Notes under the pieces: generated by a model
Database searches by the model: none
What the model saw: the letters and a program-made list of their open reading frames with translations, nothing else
What the model was told of the DNA's origin: nothing
NCBI RefSeq assembly: GCF_001039355.2
Contig: NW_019775766.1
Location: 142,808-206,807 of the forward strand
Length of the DNA: 64,000 nucleotides
Source: Lingula anatina
Taxonomy: Eukaryota; Brachiopoda; Lingulata; Lingulida; Lingulidae
Reading direction: 5' to 3'
Position numbers and translations under genes: made by a program
In this document: positions 9,901 to 24,900 of the stretch, in pieces
Numbering within the stretch: position 1 is the stretch's first letter
Layout of the letters: the number at the start of each line of letters is the position of its first letter

Positions 9901-12900
9901 TGGAGAGGGACCTGTGTGCATGTCTTATTAGTGCTATGAATTATTGGCCATTTAGCTTTAGATGTGACAGAATTACCTTTGTGCTTGGATTGTAGTTCTT
10001 GTGCAAATTGAGATTTGGTTGATTTTTTTTGAAGTCCTGTTTTTGATTTTTAGCTTGTATTTCAAACCTGTTTCAGCAAAAGGTTCCTCCTTCTTATTAT
10101 TATCCCCAGAGTTACTGGAATCATTTAAAGTTAAAAAAGCAAGGTCAAAAACAAGTATTTTTAAAAAATCTTTTTTTTTTTTTAAATCTTTTTTCTTAAT
10201 TTATTTACTAAATTCATACAAGGAAAAAAGAGGAAAGGGGCCTTTCTGTATTCCTTTGGTTTCCTGGAAAGTGCTAGAATGACGTGGAAAATAAACCCGA
10301 TCAGATTTCTACCTTTTTATGTAACTCTCAAGTAATTTTCTGCGTTTCAGGCTTGTTTTGTGTCTGTTTTGCATGATTGTTTCACAGATATGAGATTGAA
10401 ATATCATGTTATTTAGTATTGCAAAGGTAATGAGTCGCCGGTTGTCAGCTTACACTGATTATTTTGTGTATTTTCTTTATTTTGCTTTTCATGTTTAATA
10501 TACAAAATATTTTATTATTTTTATGTGAAATAATATCAACTCCTTTCTGAACAATATATAATGTGATATGATTTAGATAGTATTCAGTTTGGGGAATGCT
10601 ATAAATCATTCAAAATAAACTCTTCATTGCTTGCTTTTTTCTATTAATTTATTCAAATAAGAGGTTGAACTGGTGGTATGTGAGGAATTCTCAGTTGGTA
10701 GTGAAGTCAAATTAAAGTTCACACACAGATGCCTTGGGTTTAACTTAAAAGAGGATAATTTTCAGCAGAATAGTTTTGTACAAAAGTCATTGACGATTAT
10801 TATGATGTGATGAATTGTAATATATAACCTTTCTACCATAAATCAGCTCACTTTTTGTTAAGACATTTGCTAAAAATCTCAAAAAAAAAAAAAAAAAAAA
10901 TTTCAGTGACATATTTTGAAAACTTATATAGAAAATATAGACTGTTGGGGATAATCTTTAAACTGGCTTTATCTGTTACTGCTGTATTTCAAGCCAGAAG
11001 GGGATTTTTTTCCTGCTAATGTTCAACTGTTGTTTCTTCTTCCGTATCGCAGAGAGAGCGCGAGGAGATGGTGGCCCAGATGGTGTACAAGGATAGCAAG
11101 ATCCTCGAACTGAACCAGAAGATTTTGGAACAGGATCAGATGGTTATGGACGTCCAGGAGACAGTTCGAGAGAAAGACGAGGTCATCCGGGGACGAGACA
11201 AGGCCATCCAGGTACCAGATGTCTGGGCTATATACCGTTATTGTAGTGAATAGTTAAAAAGTTATTAATTATACAGTAAAGAATCATTAACCCCATTCCC
11301 ACATATTTTAGATCGATCTATCCCTGTGGGAGTCTTACAAGATTACTGTCAACTTAGCTGGCTTAAGCGTTTGTCCCGCCTACTAAAAGCTGTAAGGGGG
11401 TAATTAACTACCATGTGCGTTCGGCTGACAGCAATTTAGCGTGAACCCCCAGGGAGTTAGGTCAAACTAGATGGATTGATCCAATTTTATGGGAATGCAG
11501 TCACTGATGGTAAAGTTAAGTGTATTGACCTAGAGTTCAGAAGGTGACATAGATCTGAGAGAACAATTGAAAGTAGATGCATTTATTGGCTCTTTTTCTT
11601 ATGTCACATAAAACTATTGTTTATATTCAGACATATTTAGCCTACACATTGAAGTGTTAAAAGACCTTGTTTGCTTTGCTATACAGTCTATAGTAGAATA
11701 TGTCTTATTCCGTAGAAAAATAGTATGAGTGAGTCTGATGTGTCAATTCCCCTGATTTCAGCTTATCCAAGAAAACGTTGCCATAAAAGACAAAGACATT
11801 CAAGAACTGAACAACTTGGTTTCCAAGCTGACCAGAAAAGTGGAGACCTATGAAGAGCAGGTAGGCTTTCTCAAGGAACAGGTCCAGGGAACTGATGTCG
11901 AAAGTTTTGATGCCAAACTCAGAGAAACCCAGAAGTATTTTGAGGACCACTTAGAGGAGAAAGACAAGGAAATTGCTGCCTTAAAAGAAAAGTTTGAACT
12001 TCAACTCCGAGAATCACAGAAGCATTTCGAGGACACTTTGAAGGAGAGGGAGGAAGAAATTTCTCAGCTCCGAGAGAGTGTTAATGAAAAAGAGACGGAG
12101 GTTTCTGCTCGTGACGAAGACATCAGAGCCTTGATTTCTAGACATGAGGAAGAAATTATAAAACTGACCACCAAGGGAGAGGTGGACGTTCAGGACCAGG
12201 TCCTTAAAATGATGGAGCAGCAGCTGCATGACACTAATGAAATGTTAACAGCCAAGTCTAAAGCCTTAGAAGTTGCACAGATGGAAATGGCAGAAGTTGA
12301 CAAAAAAGAGAAGGCTCACAACTCTAAAGTAAAGGCCCTCCAGGAGAAGCTGGACATGACCACGGAGCAGATGAGACTGATGCAGGAAAATTTTGTTGCC
12401 ATGGAAACAAAGTGGCAGTCTGAAAAATCCAACATGGAAGCAGATCTGAGTGAAGTTAAAGAGAAACACGAGACAGAATTAGCTGAGAAAGACAGTCAGT
12501 TAGAAAAGCTTCGGAGTGAGTTAGAAAGGACTAAAAATGACGTCAGCTCAGGACAGACAGAGAAGGAGGAACTGGTGGAAACTTTGAAAAGTCAGTTGGC
12601 AGAGAAGGAATCTGAGCTACAAGAACTGGGAAATCAACTGGCAATGGTTCAGGAAGAAGTGGAAGAACTGAAACAGGTAATGTTTTGTTTTCCAAACAGC
12701 ATTGAACATTTTCTTTTGCGACATGAAATATGGTAAAATATTGAAATTTATTTAATAAAAGAGAATTTATGAAGAACAAGATACCTAGTAATAAATAAAG
12801 GTATCCATCTATAGAAATTTCAAGCCTGTGTTATGAACTGTGTTATCGTACATTTCTAATATAATAGCTACTTTATGATGTTGGTCAAAGAGTTCCTTAG

Positions 12901-15900
12901 GAGCAGTTGACCACAACAAATGTTGTAGACATGTCTAACTGGCCATGGGCTCTCGTCACCACTGAGTGTAAATCATGGTCAGGATGTTCAGTTTGCTTTT
13001 GCGGCTAAGTTGTAATTGAAAAGAAGTGTCAAAATTTGTAAAACTTTGCTAAAATTCTAAGCAGTCTTTGCTAAGACAGATTCCTGTTGTTTAAAGGTTT
13101 TGTGTTTCACAGTCTATTTCTATTTGTTATTTGTTATCCAGCGTAACGACTTGGCGGAGGACCTGGAGAGGCTCCAGCAGCAGATTGCTGAAGTAGAAGA
13201 GGAGAAAGGTAACCTACAGCTGCGGCTGGTTGACTACGAAGAAAGCAAAGCTAGTCAAGGTGAAGGTCAAAGCATGGCTCCATACGCCTGGGAAAACCTG
13301 CTTCATTTATCATGCTACATTATATAAGTTGAATAGATCCTTTAAGGGAGGGGGGTTATGAATGACTGTTGTTCTTTTCCTTTGAAGTTAATTTTTGTAA
13401 AAAATACCTTATGAGTAAACCATGTTGTTTTTTTTTTAGAGATTTTTCTGTGATGATGCTCATTTCCTAGTTTTTATTAGTTGTTAGAATTTTCCCATTG
13501 GTCTTTTCCACATGGACCAGTACACTAAACTAAACTTTGAGATTGAGAACTTTACCTTAGAGAGTCACTTATATGAAGCCCCCTTGTTCTGCAATTAAAC
13601 TAACTAAACAGCAGCAAGTGAGGTTGTGGAGTAAAAAGCCAAGTGAATTGCATGTTAAGGCCTCTCAAAGTAGACTGATCCAGTAAGTTCCCTATTTTTT
13701 CAGTGACGTGCATACATTAGAGATCAGTAACTCATTTCTTGACTTCTAATTGGAGAATCTGACCTAATAGTAAATGTGTGTCTAACAGGCATACGTGCTC
13801 ACAAACACATGCACACAAATGCACATACGCACACACATACGTTCACAATAACAATTTGCTGCCCGTTGAAATTCATAAAGATGTTAAAGGTTTGTTTTGA
13901 GGAGTAAAATTTGGGGAATCGTGTAAACATGTCAAATTTATATAAAATAAGGTTATTGAGCACAAGCTAGAATTTTCTCACTGCTGTATAATAAATATAA
14001 AAAATCATCTAAGATACTTAAAGGAGTTGAAGAACAGTGATGGATGCAATGTTTATACTGCCAACTTGAATAAAACTTGAATAAAACATGCATGTATTTC
14101 TGACTTAGGGATACGAGGGTTAAAAAGATAAAAGGACTGAATGTAATGATTACTAAGTTTTCTATTTTTCCTTCAAGCCTAAGCATGTTTTTTATGAAGG
14201 TCTATTTCTAGGTATCTTGGGTTAAATTTCTCAGTGTTAAGGTATAACCAGGTCTTCCTTTTCTCTTCAAAGGTGTCAGGGTTAAGATGTCTCACTCTTC
14301 AGGTGTTACGAAAGAATATTACCCCAGGCAAATGGTTCATGCTATGACCATCACCAATGCAAGCAGAGCTTACAGCTAGCTTTTATGCTTTTTTCAGCTG
14401 AATGTATGCTTTTGAACTAGAAGTGGTGGCAATTTTGCTTGGGTTATCTGCTTCTGTAGCTTTCCTGCTTCTCTGTCAGAATCATCATATCTTCTCTCAT
14501 GGAGTATTTTCTTCTGTCTTTATTACCCTCACAGAGTTGATAGATTTAATGTAATCTTTTCTTTGTAATAGTTGTATGATACAGTTGTCTTCATTTTCTT
14601 CTTGAAACTCACATAACTAATAGCAGTATTAGAAGCAGACCATTTACAGGAACATTATGGTACAATGCAGTGTGGCACCTCACTTTAGATGTTTTACAAT
14701 TTTCACTTGTTCTCATCTCTGTAATTTCTGCTAGTGCTGAATTCCCCAAAGATTGATAGACACATGCATCTTTTTCTGATCACAAATGCTTATTGCTTCT
14801 GTTTTTTGATTTGAAGAAATTGTCCTATTATCATTAAGTGATGTAGATAATATGATATAGATATAATATATATTGTATCACCAAGCTTTGAGATTGGATA
14901 ATGAAAAAGTTGCACTTTCAACATGATGCTGGTATGGTTCTTACTAGTGTGTAATTACTAGTGTGTAATTAAGTACGGTAGTTATTGAAAAATTTCAAAC
15001 TCCTCAATTATTTTAACCTTTTACTTTTAAAGAATTGTCATTTTAGACACTTTCGAAAATGTACCTTTAGACAATGAAGCCCTCATATTTGTCAAAATCT
15101 TTAAAGAACATTTATCAAGTATTGCAAACAAAACTTTTTTTTTTGAAAAAAATATTATGTTCATATTTATTGAGTCATTACAGTGTGTTCATTTCTAATA
15201 TATTTGAAATAATTATAAAACACCTGCCAGCATTACATTCACATTCCATTAACTGACAGTAATTAGTGGCTGCACAACCTGTACACTCTATATTTTATTT
15301 AAGAGGTGTGGACGTTACTTATCTATAGAGTTAGAGATGGATTTCATTTTGTGAGTTGTGGAAGTACATAGCTTGAATTACAATAGAAGCAAATAATGCA
15401 TGCAGTTTTGATTATTCATATAATGCATATATTGCCTTGAAAAATGATTTATTGTTTGAATATATAATGCCATTTTCACCAAACTGTCTGTCTTTACGTT
15501 TTGTGCTAGATTCTTGTTTTTATATAACACCAGATTTTTAATTATTATTAAAAGTTTTGATAAAAATGCTGGATGGTATTCTTATAACCATTTTCCATTG
15601 CAGAAGAACTTCAGAAAAAGACTGCAGAGTTGGAACAAGAGCTGTCGTCTGCCACAGCTGGCAAGCAGGAAGTGGAGAATCAGCTTATCTTGGTGGATGA
15701 GGAGAGAGCAAGCCTACAGCAGATGGTAGCTGATCTGACAGAGAAACTAGAGCAGGTATGACAGAGCTTGGAGCTTGTTGGTGAATAATCAGGATTCAGT
15801 TTCCCACATTTATTTTTAAGAAAATTTAAGATATGTGAACAGATATTCATTTATGTTTCTTTTCAAGGGAGAAAAAGTCTGATAAATGGAACTGAATTAC

Positions 15901-18900
15901 CGATGGAGACAAAATTCAAGTAACTTACACTTTTATTTCTTCAGGATCAAAAGACCTTTGATGAAGCTAGAGAAGAACTGGTGAAAAAGCTACAAACAGA
16001 ACTGTCAGATACCAAGGCATCCCTGGTGCTGATGGAGGAAGAGAGCACACAGGATAAACAGAGGATATCCAGTCTGGAGACCAAGGTGGATGAGTTTGAA
16101 GCCATGAAGGAACATACACAGGCTGATATGGTGAGCACTTCAGATTTGGTAGAGGAACATTACACAGCATTTGACCACCAGTTTTATTTGATCCTCTACT
16201 TAAACTTTTTATCTCATATCATAATAGTAATTATTAATAAGAAATTATGTAATGAATTAAATAAATAAAAAAAATATTGTGTCTCAGCTGTGAATATGCA
16301 AATGTTAAATATTTCTTACATTTAGATGGTTTAAGCACTCCAATCACATCGCAGTTTGTAGAATATTGCTACAGGAAAGTAAATTTCCTGTCTTTTTCCC
16401 TCCCTAGCTTGCCATGACCGAGAAGCTGACTGATTTGACACAAAGGTTGCATGATGCTGAACAGATCCAGAAAACTTTACAAGATGAGAAAGTGGCCTCT
16501 GAGTTAAAGATGACAGAACTTGAAGAACAGAGAGAAAGTAATTAGAACTTTTATACGATTTATCCATTCAGTATTTATATCATTCTGTTATTATTTTGAT
16601 GTGGCATATATATCTAAAATGGTGAGTTTACTGAGTGTTATTTCTTCCAATACTTTTCCAAAACAATTTTTACTAAATACAAATGTGGGAAGTTGTGTTA
16701 CATGACAGTTTAAAAATACCAAACCTTGATTTCAGTCAAAATAGCTTCTTTTCCTCACAGCACACAAGTTTAAGATTGGTGTAGATAATATGCCTGTTTG
16801 AATGTTGCCATTCCAGGTCTGGAGGTAGACAAGCAGAGTTTAGAGGCAGCCGTGGTTCAGCTTAAAGAACAGATAGAGCTGGAGAAACAACCAGTGATTG
16901 CTTACGAGAAAGAAAATGAAGCCCTGCAGTCAAAGGTAGTGCCATGGGGCTCATGGTCTTGGGTCATTGTTGAAGTTATAAACTAACATTGACTGTTAGC
17001 AGAGTTATTTCTTTAAGATTTTGTGATTGAACAAATTGATTCAAATTATGTATTCATATGCTCGCAATTATGAACTTGCTGATTTGAATACAACTCAGTA
17101 TTTAGAATTTATCACTAAATTTCGGCAAATACTAAGAAACAAAATACGGAAATGAATAAATTTTGTTTAGATATGGTTAGCAATACTTAGAGAAAATTTA
17201 CTTTTTTTCTTTGCATTACGTTAGAAGGGTTAATGCTAAAGATCCCCGAGTCTTGTCTATGAAAATTCTTTATATTAAAAAAATCTTGATTTTTTCACCC
17301 AAAGCTTGAAGACCTACAGTCTCAGTTTGATATGGAAGTCTCCAACAACAAGGAGCTAAAGGATGAAATCAACCGCATTCTGCAGCAGCTTAATGAGACC
17401 GAGAATGCCAAGGCTCAGCTGGAGGCAGAATATGCCGGGAAAGAACGAGAACTTGAAAGTTTCAAGGTATGTGGGGCTTGCTTTAAGTTTGAACTTTTCA
17501 TTAAAGATGCAGCCATGAATGTTTCAGTAAGCATGCAGTTTGCGGATGGGTTTCCACACTTGTCTTTGTTTACATTTACTTGCATGACCAGAATTTATCT
17601 GAATGGGTGCCACCAAGTCTAGCTACGTGAAACAGATTTTTTTTTTAATTTGAAATTTTTCACATTCAGTGCAAAAAGCTCCACTTTACTTCAGCAGAGT
17701 ATTCAGTTTTGTTAACCTTTACTGACGGAATGCAGTCTTATATTATCTTAACCATTTTGCATATTGGCTGGCATTATTGAAAGTTATTATCTGTAATAAC
17801 TGAATAAATTAAAAGTATTAATAAGGCCGGCATAAGTCATGGTCATAAAGAAAGCAAAATTTTTTAAGCAACCTAGTGAATTTCCCATAGCATATGTATT
17901 TTTTTTAACTCTTGGGCTAAATAATAATATATTAGTAAAATAGTGCACATGTTATGTTGTTTCCCTTTTTTTGGACAGATTCAAAGAAAGTTAATTGCAT
18001 GCAATCTGAATTGTTTGACTTCTTTCCTGTTCTGCACACTTTGTATCATGTCTGTCAACAGATTTTGTCACCTGCAGTTCTTAACTAATCTCCACTACAT
18101 CAATCTTTTCATTTTGTTATACTTAACTTTAGCAAGTAATTACCATTAATAGAAGCTTCTCTGAATGTTGTAATTCATTAATTATGACTGATTTGTAGGA
18201 ATAACAAGCAGGGCATGATGCACAAAGTTCACTTGAAGAAAGAAAGGCACACATTTAGCATTTTGAGTACACAATGTATAGTGATAGAGAGCATGAAGAG
18301 CTAAAATACCTAAGTAGACTTGGCTGCAGAAAGACTATACAAGAGGAAAGGGGAAGAAACAACTAACAAGCACTGCAAAATTGTCTGGAATTCTGCAGCT
18401 TTAGCCCTTGTTTTTTTTTCAACTTTTGAAATGAGATCCCCAAAATGAAAGTTAAAACAACAGAAGTTTGTGCTGATTGTCCATATGTAGCCATAAGACA
18501 CCTGAGCGAGAAATTGTTATTATGGTAAAACAATTTGACACACCAAGTGAAATTTTAAAATCCTCTTTGAAAATTTCATCTGACTGTTTTCAAAGAATGT
18601 TTTCAAAACAGAAAATTTTGAACTTTTAAAGCTTTTTGTGCATAATTAAATGCAAGTGGTGTCTTGTGCTAATTTGGAAAGCTGCAGTTGACAATATCTA
18701 ACTCATTTTTATTTAAATTTTATTTTATTTTTATTTTTACAATTTATTTTCAAAATGTTTGTCTGTCTTTTATCTCAAAGAAGTATTATTTGTGTGATAT
18801 TTTGATGTTCAATTATGAATGTGAAGGGAATATTTTATCACCAAAAGTGAACTTTGAGCACCAAGCCCCTATGATTTGGGGTGTTGGTATCAATTATCCA

Positions 18901-21900
18901 ATCAATAATACATCGAGCCTCCTCACACTGTTTTAAGCATGATCCAAAGGTGTCAGCTTCATTTACTGACCAATAAAAACAGGAAAGAATTCTCACCTGC
19001 ACTGATATTTGCAACGCCATTTGAAATTCCTTGCAGGAGAAGGCATCAAGCTTGGAACAGGAATTAGAAAATGTTCAAACACAACTGAAGGCAGTTTCTG
19101 AAAATAGTAATAAACTTGAAAAGCAACTGGAAATCTTAGAGCAGGAACTTGACAGTAAGAGTAAGGATTCAGAAACTTTCAAGCAAAAATTAGAGGAAAA
19201 GGATTCAGAACTGCAAACTCTTTCTAGTAAGTTCTCTGAAAAGGAACTTGAAACAGACCAGACTTTACAAGAGAAAGAAACAGAACTGCAATCTTTGTCC
19301 GCAAAGATCAGTGAGAAGGAAAAAGAAATAACTGACTTTTGTACTAGCATAGCCGTCCAGGGCCCTAATTTATCAGCTGCTGAGCAGTATTTCCAAAAAC
19401 AACAGGAGCAGATTTCTTTTTTGAATGACCAGATAAGAGACATTTCTGTCAACATCACAGACCTGACTGATAAAAATTTGGATCTTGAAAAACAGTTAAG
19501 TATTTTGTCAGAGGAAAAGTCAGCTATTGAAACAGCATCTAGAGCTGAACAGGGAAATTCTGAAAAGCAGCTGCAAGAATTAAACAAATGTCTAAGTTCT
19601 ACGACATCTGAATTGGAAAAAGTTCAGACAGAATTAAAACAGTCAAAGCAATTATGTGATAAATTGAGTCATGAACTTGAAGTGAAACAAGAGGAATTGA
19701 AAACAAATCAAGATAAATTGAAAGAAATAACTGAAAAGCTTACAGCATCTGAGAAAAATGAAACTAAGTTACAAGAAGAATTGAACAGATTACAAGAGGA
19801 AGTACAGGAGATTACAGAGAAAATGTCTCAGTTAACAGAGGACATCTCTGGTAAACAAGAGATCATTTCCTCTCTAGAGGCTAAGAATTCAAAAGCTGAA
19901 GAGGAAAATGCTTCATTACAAAAGGCAGTAGAAGCTGCAAATGCAGAAAAGGGTACTTTAAATGAAAACATTAAGGCTTTATTGGACAAATGTGAAACTT
20001 TAGAAACTGAAATTAAAACCACAAGGGATGAATCCAATGTAGCTGAGCAAGGACTTTCAAAGCGTGTCTCTGAGCTGGACTCCAGCCTACACAATTCTAC
20101 GGAAAAAGTAAACTCTCTTGAAAACCAAGTCCAGCAGCTTTCGCACTCATTACAGGAAAGTGGAGAGAAGGTGAAGGTGCTAGAAAATGAAAACTTGGAC
20201 CTACTACAAAAGCTACAATCTTCTCAAAATGATGCTCAATCAAAGCAGTCTCAGTTTGATGAGAAAGTACAGGAGTTAAACACATATGTTAGTGAACTTG
20301 AATCTAAGGTGCTAGAATTGAATGATGCCAATGAAGCCCATGAAACAAAGTTGGCTAGTTTAGGAATTCAACTTCATGACAAAGATCAGCAAATACAGCA
20401 ACTCCAACAAGATTTTGCTCAAAAGGAAACTGACCTTCAGAAAAGTTCTTCCGAATATGGAAATAAGGTGCTCCAGTTGGATGAGGAACTGAAGGCTTCC
20501 CAAGCAAAGATGGTAGAGTTGGATACACAGCTGCAACAGGCAACAGAGCATTCCCAAAAGCTAACAAATGAACTTGCTCAAAAAGAAAGTGACTATGCAA
20601 AAGCTGTTGAAGAATTTGAAAATAAGGTACTCCAGAAGGATGGTGCTATTAAGACACATTTAGATGACTGTGCCAAACTTGATAGTCAGCTAAAACAGGG
20701 AGAGGAAGAAAGGGCAAAACTTGAAGGTGGACTGTCAAAGCTACAGCAGCAAAATGCTGCACTTCAAGAACAGATTAACAAACAACAAGCTGCTTCAGAA
20801 GAACAGAAATTAACCATAAAGAACTTGGAAGAAAGGGTGGAAAATCTACAAAGCTCATTGAAACAAATGACTGACAGTTCAGAGGGTAAACAAAATGAAC
20901 TGAATAAGACTGTGATAAGGCTACAAGATGAACTATCCACCTACATCCAGCAGTTGTCTGAGGGTAAAGAACATATCAAAGACTTGGAGGGTGAATTAGT
21001 TCAGAAGATTGGAGAGGTTGACACACTTAACTCAGAAATAGCTAATAAAGCTGATGAATTAGAACGTTCCCAGTCACTTCTTCAGTCAAAATCTCTTGAA
21101 GTTGACAGTTTGCAGGCTGCTTTGGTAGGCAAAAACAAGGAGCTTGAAGAGCACCAAAAAGAATCTGCAAACACCATTCATGACATGCAAGAGCTAGTCT
21201 TAGAGCTTGAAGAAAACCTTTCTTCTCAGCAAAAAAGCAAATCGGACTTAGAAAGTGAAATAACTAAGCTTAAGCAAGACCTTGAAAATCTACAGAATAG
21301 TCATTCTAAGGAGCTTTCCCAAATTCATCAGAAATTAAAACAGGAAAAAGAACAGTGTGATGACCTGAGAGCTAGTATTAAAGATAAAGAAGATGATATT
21401 AACAGTATTACCCAAAAGTTGCAGGACGTTTCTGATCAATTAGAGACCGCTCTAAATGAGAAAGAGCAAGCTGATCAAGACTTCAGCCAAAGGAAAGAGG
21501 AACTCTTGGCACATATCTCAGCACTGAATGAGAGTACTCAGGCCAAGGAGGTGGAGCTGGAGAAGATGCAGATGTCCAGCTCAGAGAAGGAACAGCATTT
21601 GCATGAAGAGGCTGCTTCTCTTGGAGAGAAAACTAAACAGCTGTCAGAAGTGGTTGATCAACTACAACAGCAAGTCAAACTACAGGATGATCAGAATAAG
21701 CAAATGGCTGAAAAAGAAAAGCAGCTGCAGGAGTCTGTAGCAGAGTTGGACTTACAGTTAAAAGAGAAAACAGCAGCTCTTGGAGACTTAAATGAGTCAA
21801 GTAAACAAATACAGAGTGAACTTAACAAGCAGGTTGAACAACTCAGCAATGAGCTCTTACAGGTTCAGAATGAGAAGTCAGCCATTGAGACCCAATCTCA

Positions 21901-24900
21901 AAATATGGAGCAGGACTACCAAAAGGAGATTGAAAAGTTGACTGCTGAGGTCAAAGTTCAAGAGTCATTACTTGCAGACAATACAGCACAATCTGAAGAG
22001 CGAATTGCCCAGTTAGAGCAGGATATTGAAAACCTGAGAGACAGGCAGCAACAACTAATCGATTCATTAAATGAAAATCAAAAGGCATTGAAGGAGAAAG
22101 AGGAGGAACTTTCACACTTGTCTGAGGAGCTGACCAGAAAAGACATTGAGCTAAATAGCTTGAAAGCCACCGCCTCTAAAATGGAGGAAGAACTTTCAGC
22201 AAAGGTCAATACTTTGTCTACTGAACTAGAAGAATCTAAGACAAACCTAGCACTTGTCAGAGAAGAAGGTGAACAGAATACAAAACAACATAAAGAGGAA
22301 CAGGCCAAGTTGCAAGACTTACTACAGCAGAAAGATGATGCTCTCGCTGATAATAAACAAAAACTGGAACTGCTTCAACATTCCAAAGATGAAGTGGAGA
22401 AGTTGGTGCATGAACACTCAGAAACCATCACGTCCTTATCTGCTAAGCTGGAGGAGAGAAACAAGAGACTTGCTGAAATGGAAGCCAGTCTGAAGGCAAT
22501 TGAAGATTCCTATGCTGAGAAATTGAAAAATGCTCAGGATCAGTTGCAAGTTGAAAGTGAAAAATATAAAGAAATTGAAGCTTCACTGAACCAGGAGCTC
22601 TCTGCCTTGAAAGTTGCTGTGAAAGAGAAAGAAAAGTCACTTGCTGAGCTACAGACTCTGAGTGATAGAAGGGAAGCAGCTTTAAATCAAAAGATAAAAG
22701 ACTTAAACAAAAAACTCATAGAAACTGAGGATGATTTTTATGACAAGGAGCAAGATTACAACAGCAAGATTAAAGATTTGAATGCCAAAATCAAGAAAAA
22801 AGAGAATAATTATGGAGAGCTTCAAGCATTTTCAAAGGCAGTTGAGGAAGATCTTTTCCAGCAAATCAAAGATCTGACAGACCAACTTAAACAGACGAGA
22901 GAAACACTGGAATTACAGGCACAGGAGTATGAAACCAAAGAATCTTCATATAAGGAAGAGGTAGCCTTTCTCACGAAAGAAGTTAAACAAGCCAAACGGA
23001 AAGAAGACCAAATGGCAACAGATTTAGGCCTTCTTAAGCAGGAAGCACAAGAAAGAGAAACATCCATTGAAACTACACTGAAAAATAAAATTGAAAGTTT
23101 GACCAAAGATCTTGATCAGAGAGAAGTCCGTATTGAGCAAATCACCAACCAGCTCCTGGAGGCTAAGACAGAAGTGGAACAGTTCAGCAGTGCAGTGGAG
23201 GAGAAGGAACAGAAAATAGAAAAGTTATCAGAACAAATCAAGAATAACAAAGCCAAATTGAAGACGATGACTGATGAATTTCAGCAGAAGAGGAGTGAGG
23301 CTAAAGACTTGACTAAGCAACTGGAGGAAAAGGAATCAGATGTAGTGTTCCTGACTCAGGAGGTTCAGGACAGGCAAAAGCAGGTGGACGAAGTGACCAC
23401 TCAGCGTGATGAAGTGGCCAGTACATTAAATAAAACAGAAAACCAATTACAGGACAGTAGAACCCAGGTAGCAGAATTGTCATCTCAGCTGACACAGAAA
23501 ACTGCTGAGGTGGAATTGCTTTCAGCACAATGCCAGCAGAAGGAAAAGGAAAATGGAGAGTTGACAGAGCAGATACAGGGGTTACAGGCAGAGGTAGACC
23601 AGCTGAAGGATAACTTGCAGATGACTCAGTCAGAGTGCCAAAATCTGACCAGTCAGTTAGGGGAACTAGAAAAGATAAAGCAAAACCTCACTGAAAAGGA
23701 ATTAGATTACAAAGAGCAGATGGCATTACTGGCACAAAAATTGCAAGAAAAGGAAAATGCTTTAGCACAACAACAGGAGTCAGCAAAAGAAGCCTCTGAA
23801 CTTTGTCGACAGAAATCTACAGATTATGAAAATCAAATATCCAAGCTGACAAAGGACCGGGAGGAGTTGGATGCTTCAAACAAGCAACTTATGGAATCAA
23901 CTGAGAAAGAAAGAGAAGAACTTATGCAGAAAATTGCACTATTGTCTAATGATCTGCTGACAACCAGTGATACTCTACAGGAGAAAACAGAACATTATGA
24001 TTCAGAAATAGCAAGCTACAAAGAGAAAACATCTTCACTGGAACAGGAAATTGTTAGTAAAGAATCCCAGTTACAGCAGCAAATGTCTTCAGCATCAAAA
24101 GTTCAAGAGGGTTTGCAGCTTGAGATAGAAGAACTTGGCTCTCACCTGAAAGCATCCCAGCAAGAAAAACAATTGATTTTGGATGAAATGAAGGAAAAAG
24201 AAGATTATTCAAATAGTCAGCTTTCAGATTTAGCTGCCAAGTTCAACCTAGCATCAGAAGAATTAACTGCTGTAAAGAAGTCTTTCAGTGAAGAAAAAGA
24301 CACAATGTCAGGCAAAATATCACAGCTAACACAGGAATTGAAAGATAAAGCTGCTGAGTTTGAACAGTTGCAGGGAAGCTTCCATATGACACAAGAGGAA
24401 CTAGGAAGCAAAATGGTGGATCTGACAGAAAAGTTACATTCATCAGAACGTGAACTAGAATCTTTGAAAACCGCTACAGAAGAAGAAAAGACACATCTCA
24501 CTGGTCAAAAAGATGACCTTGCTGAACAGCTGAAAGTGAAATGTGCTGAACTGGTTGAGTTGAAGTCAGCTTCACAAACTGTTCAGGAGCAACTTGGCAA
24601 CAGAGTGGGGAACCTAACACAACAGATACAGGACCAGAGAGAAGAACTTGAGAAGTTGATGCAAGACTTTGCCATAGAAAGGGAACACTTACTTCACAAT
24701 CAACAGTCTCTTTCTGAAGAGATTAGGCAGAAGGATTCAAGAATTCTTGAACTTGAGGGTGAAGTTGCTAAGCAGGTTCAAGAAGTGCAAAGATTGTCTC
24801 AAGAATCTTCTACAGAAAAAGAATCTCTACAGAAAGAAATTAAGGACTTAACCCATGCTCTTACTGAAAAGAAGGAAGAAATAACAGCACTTAAGGATGC

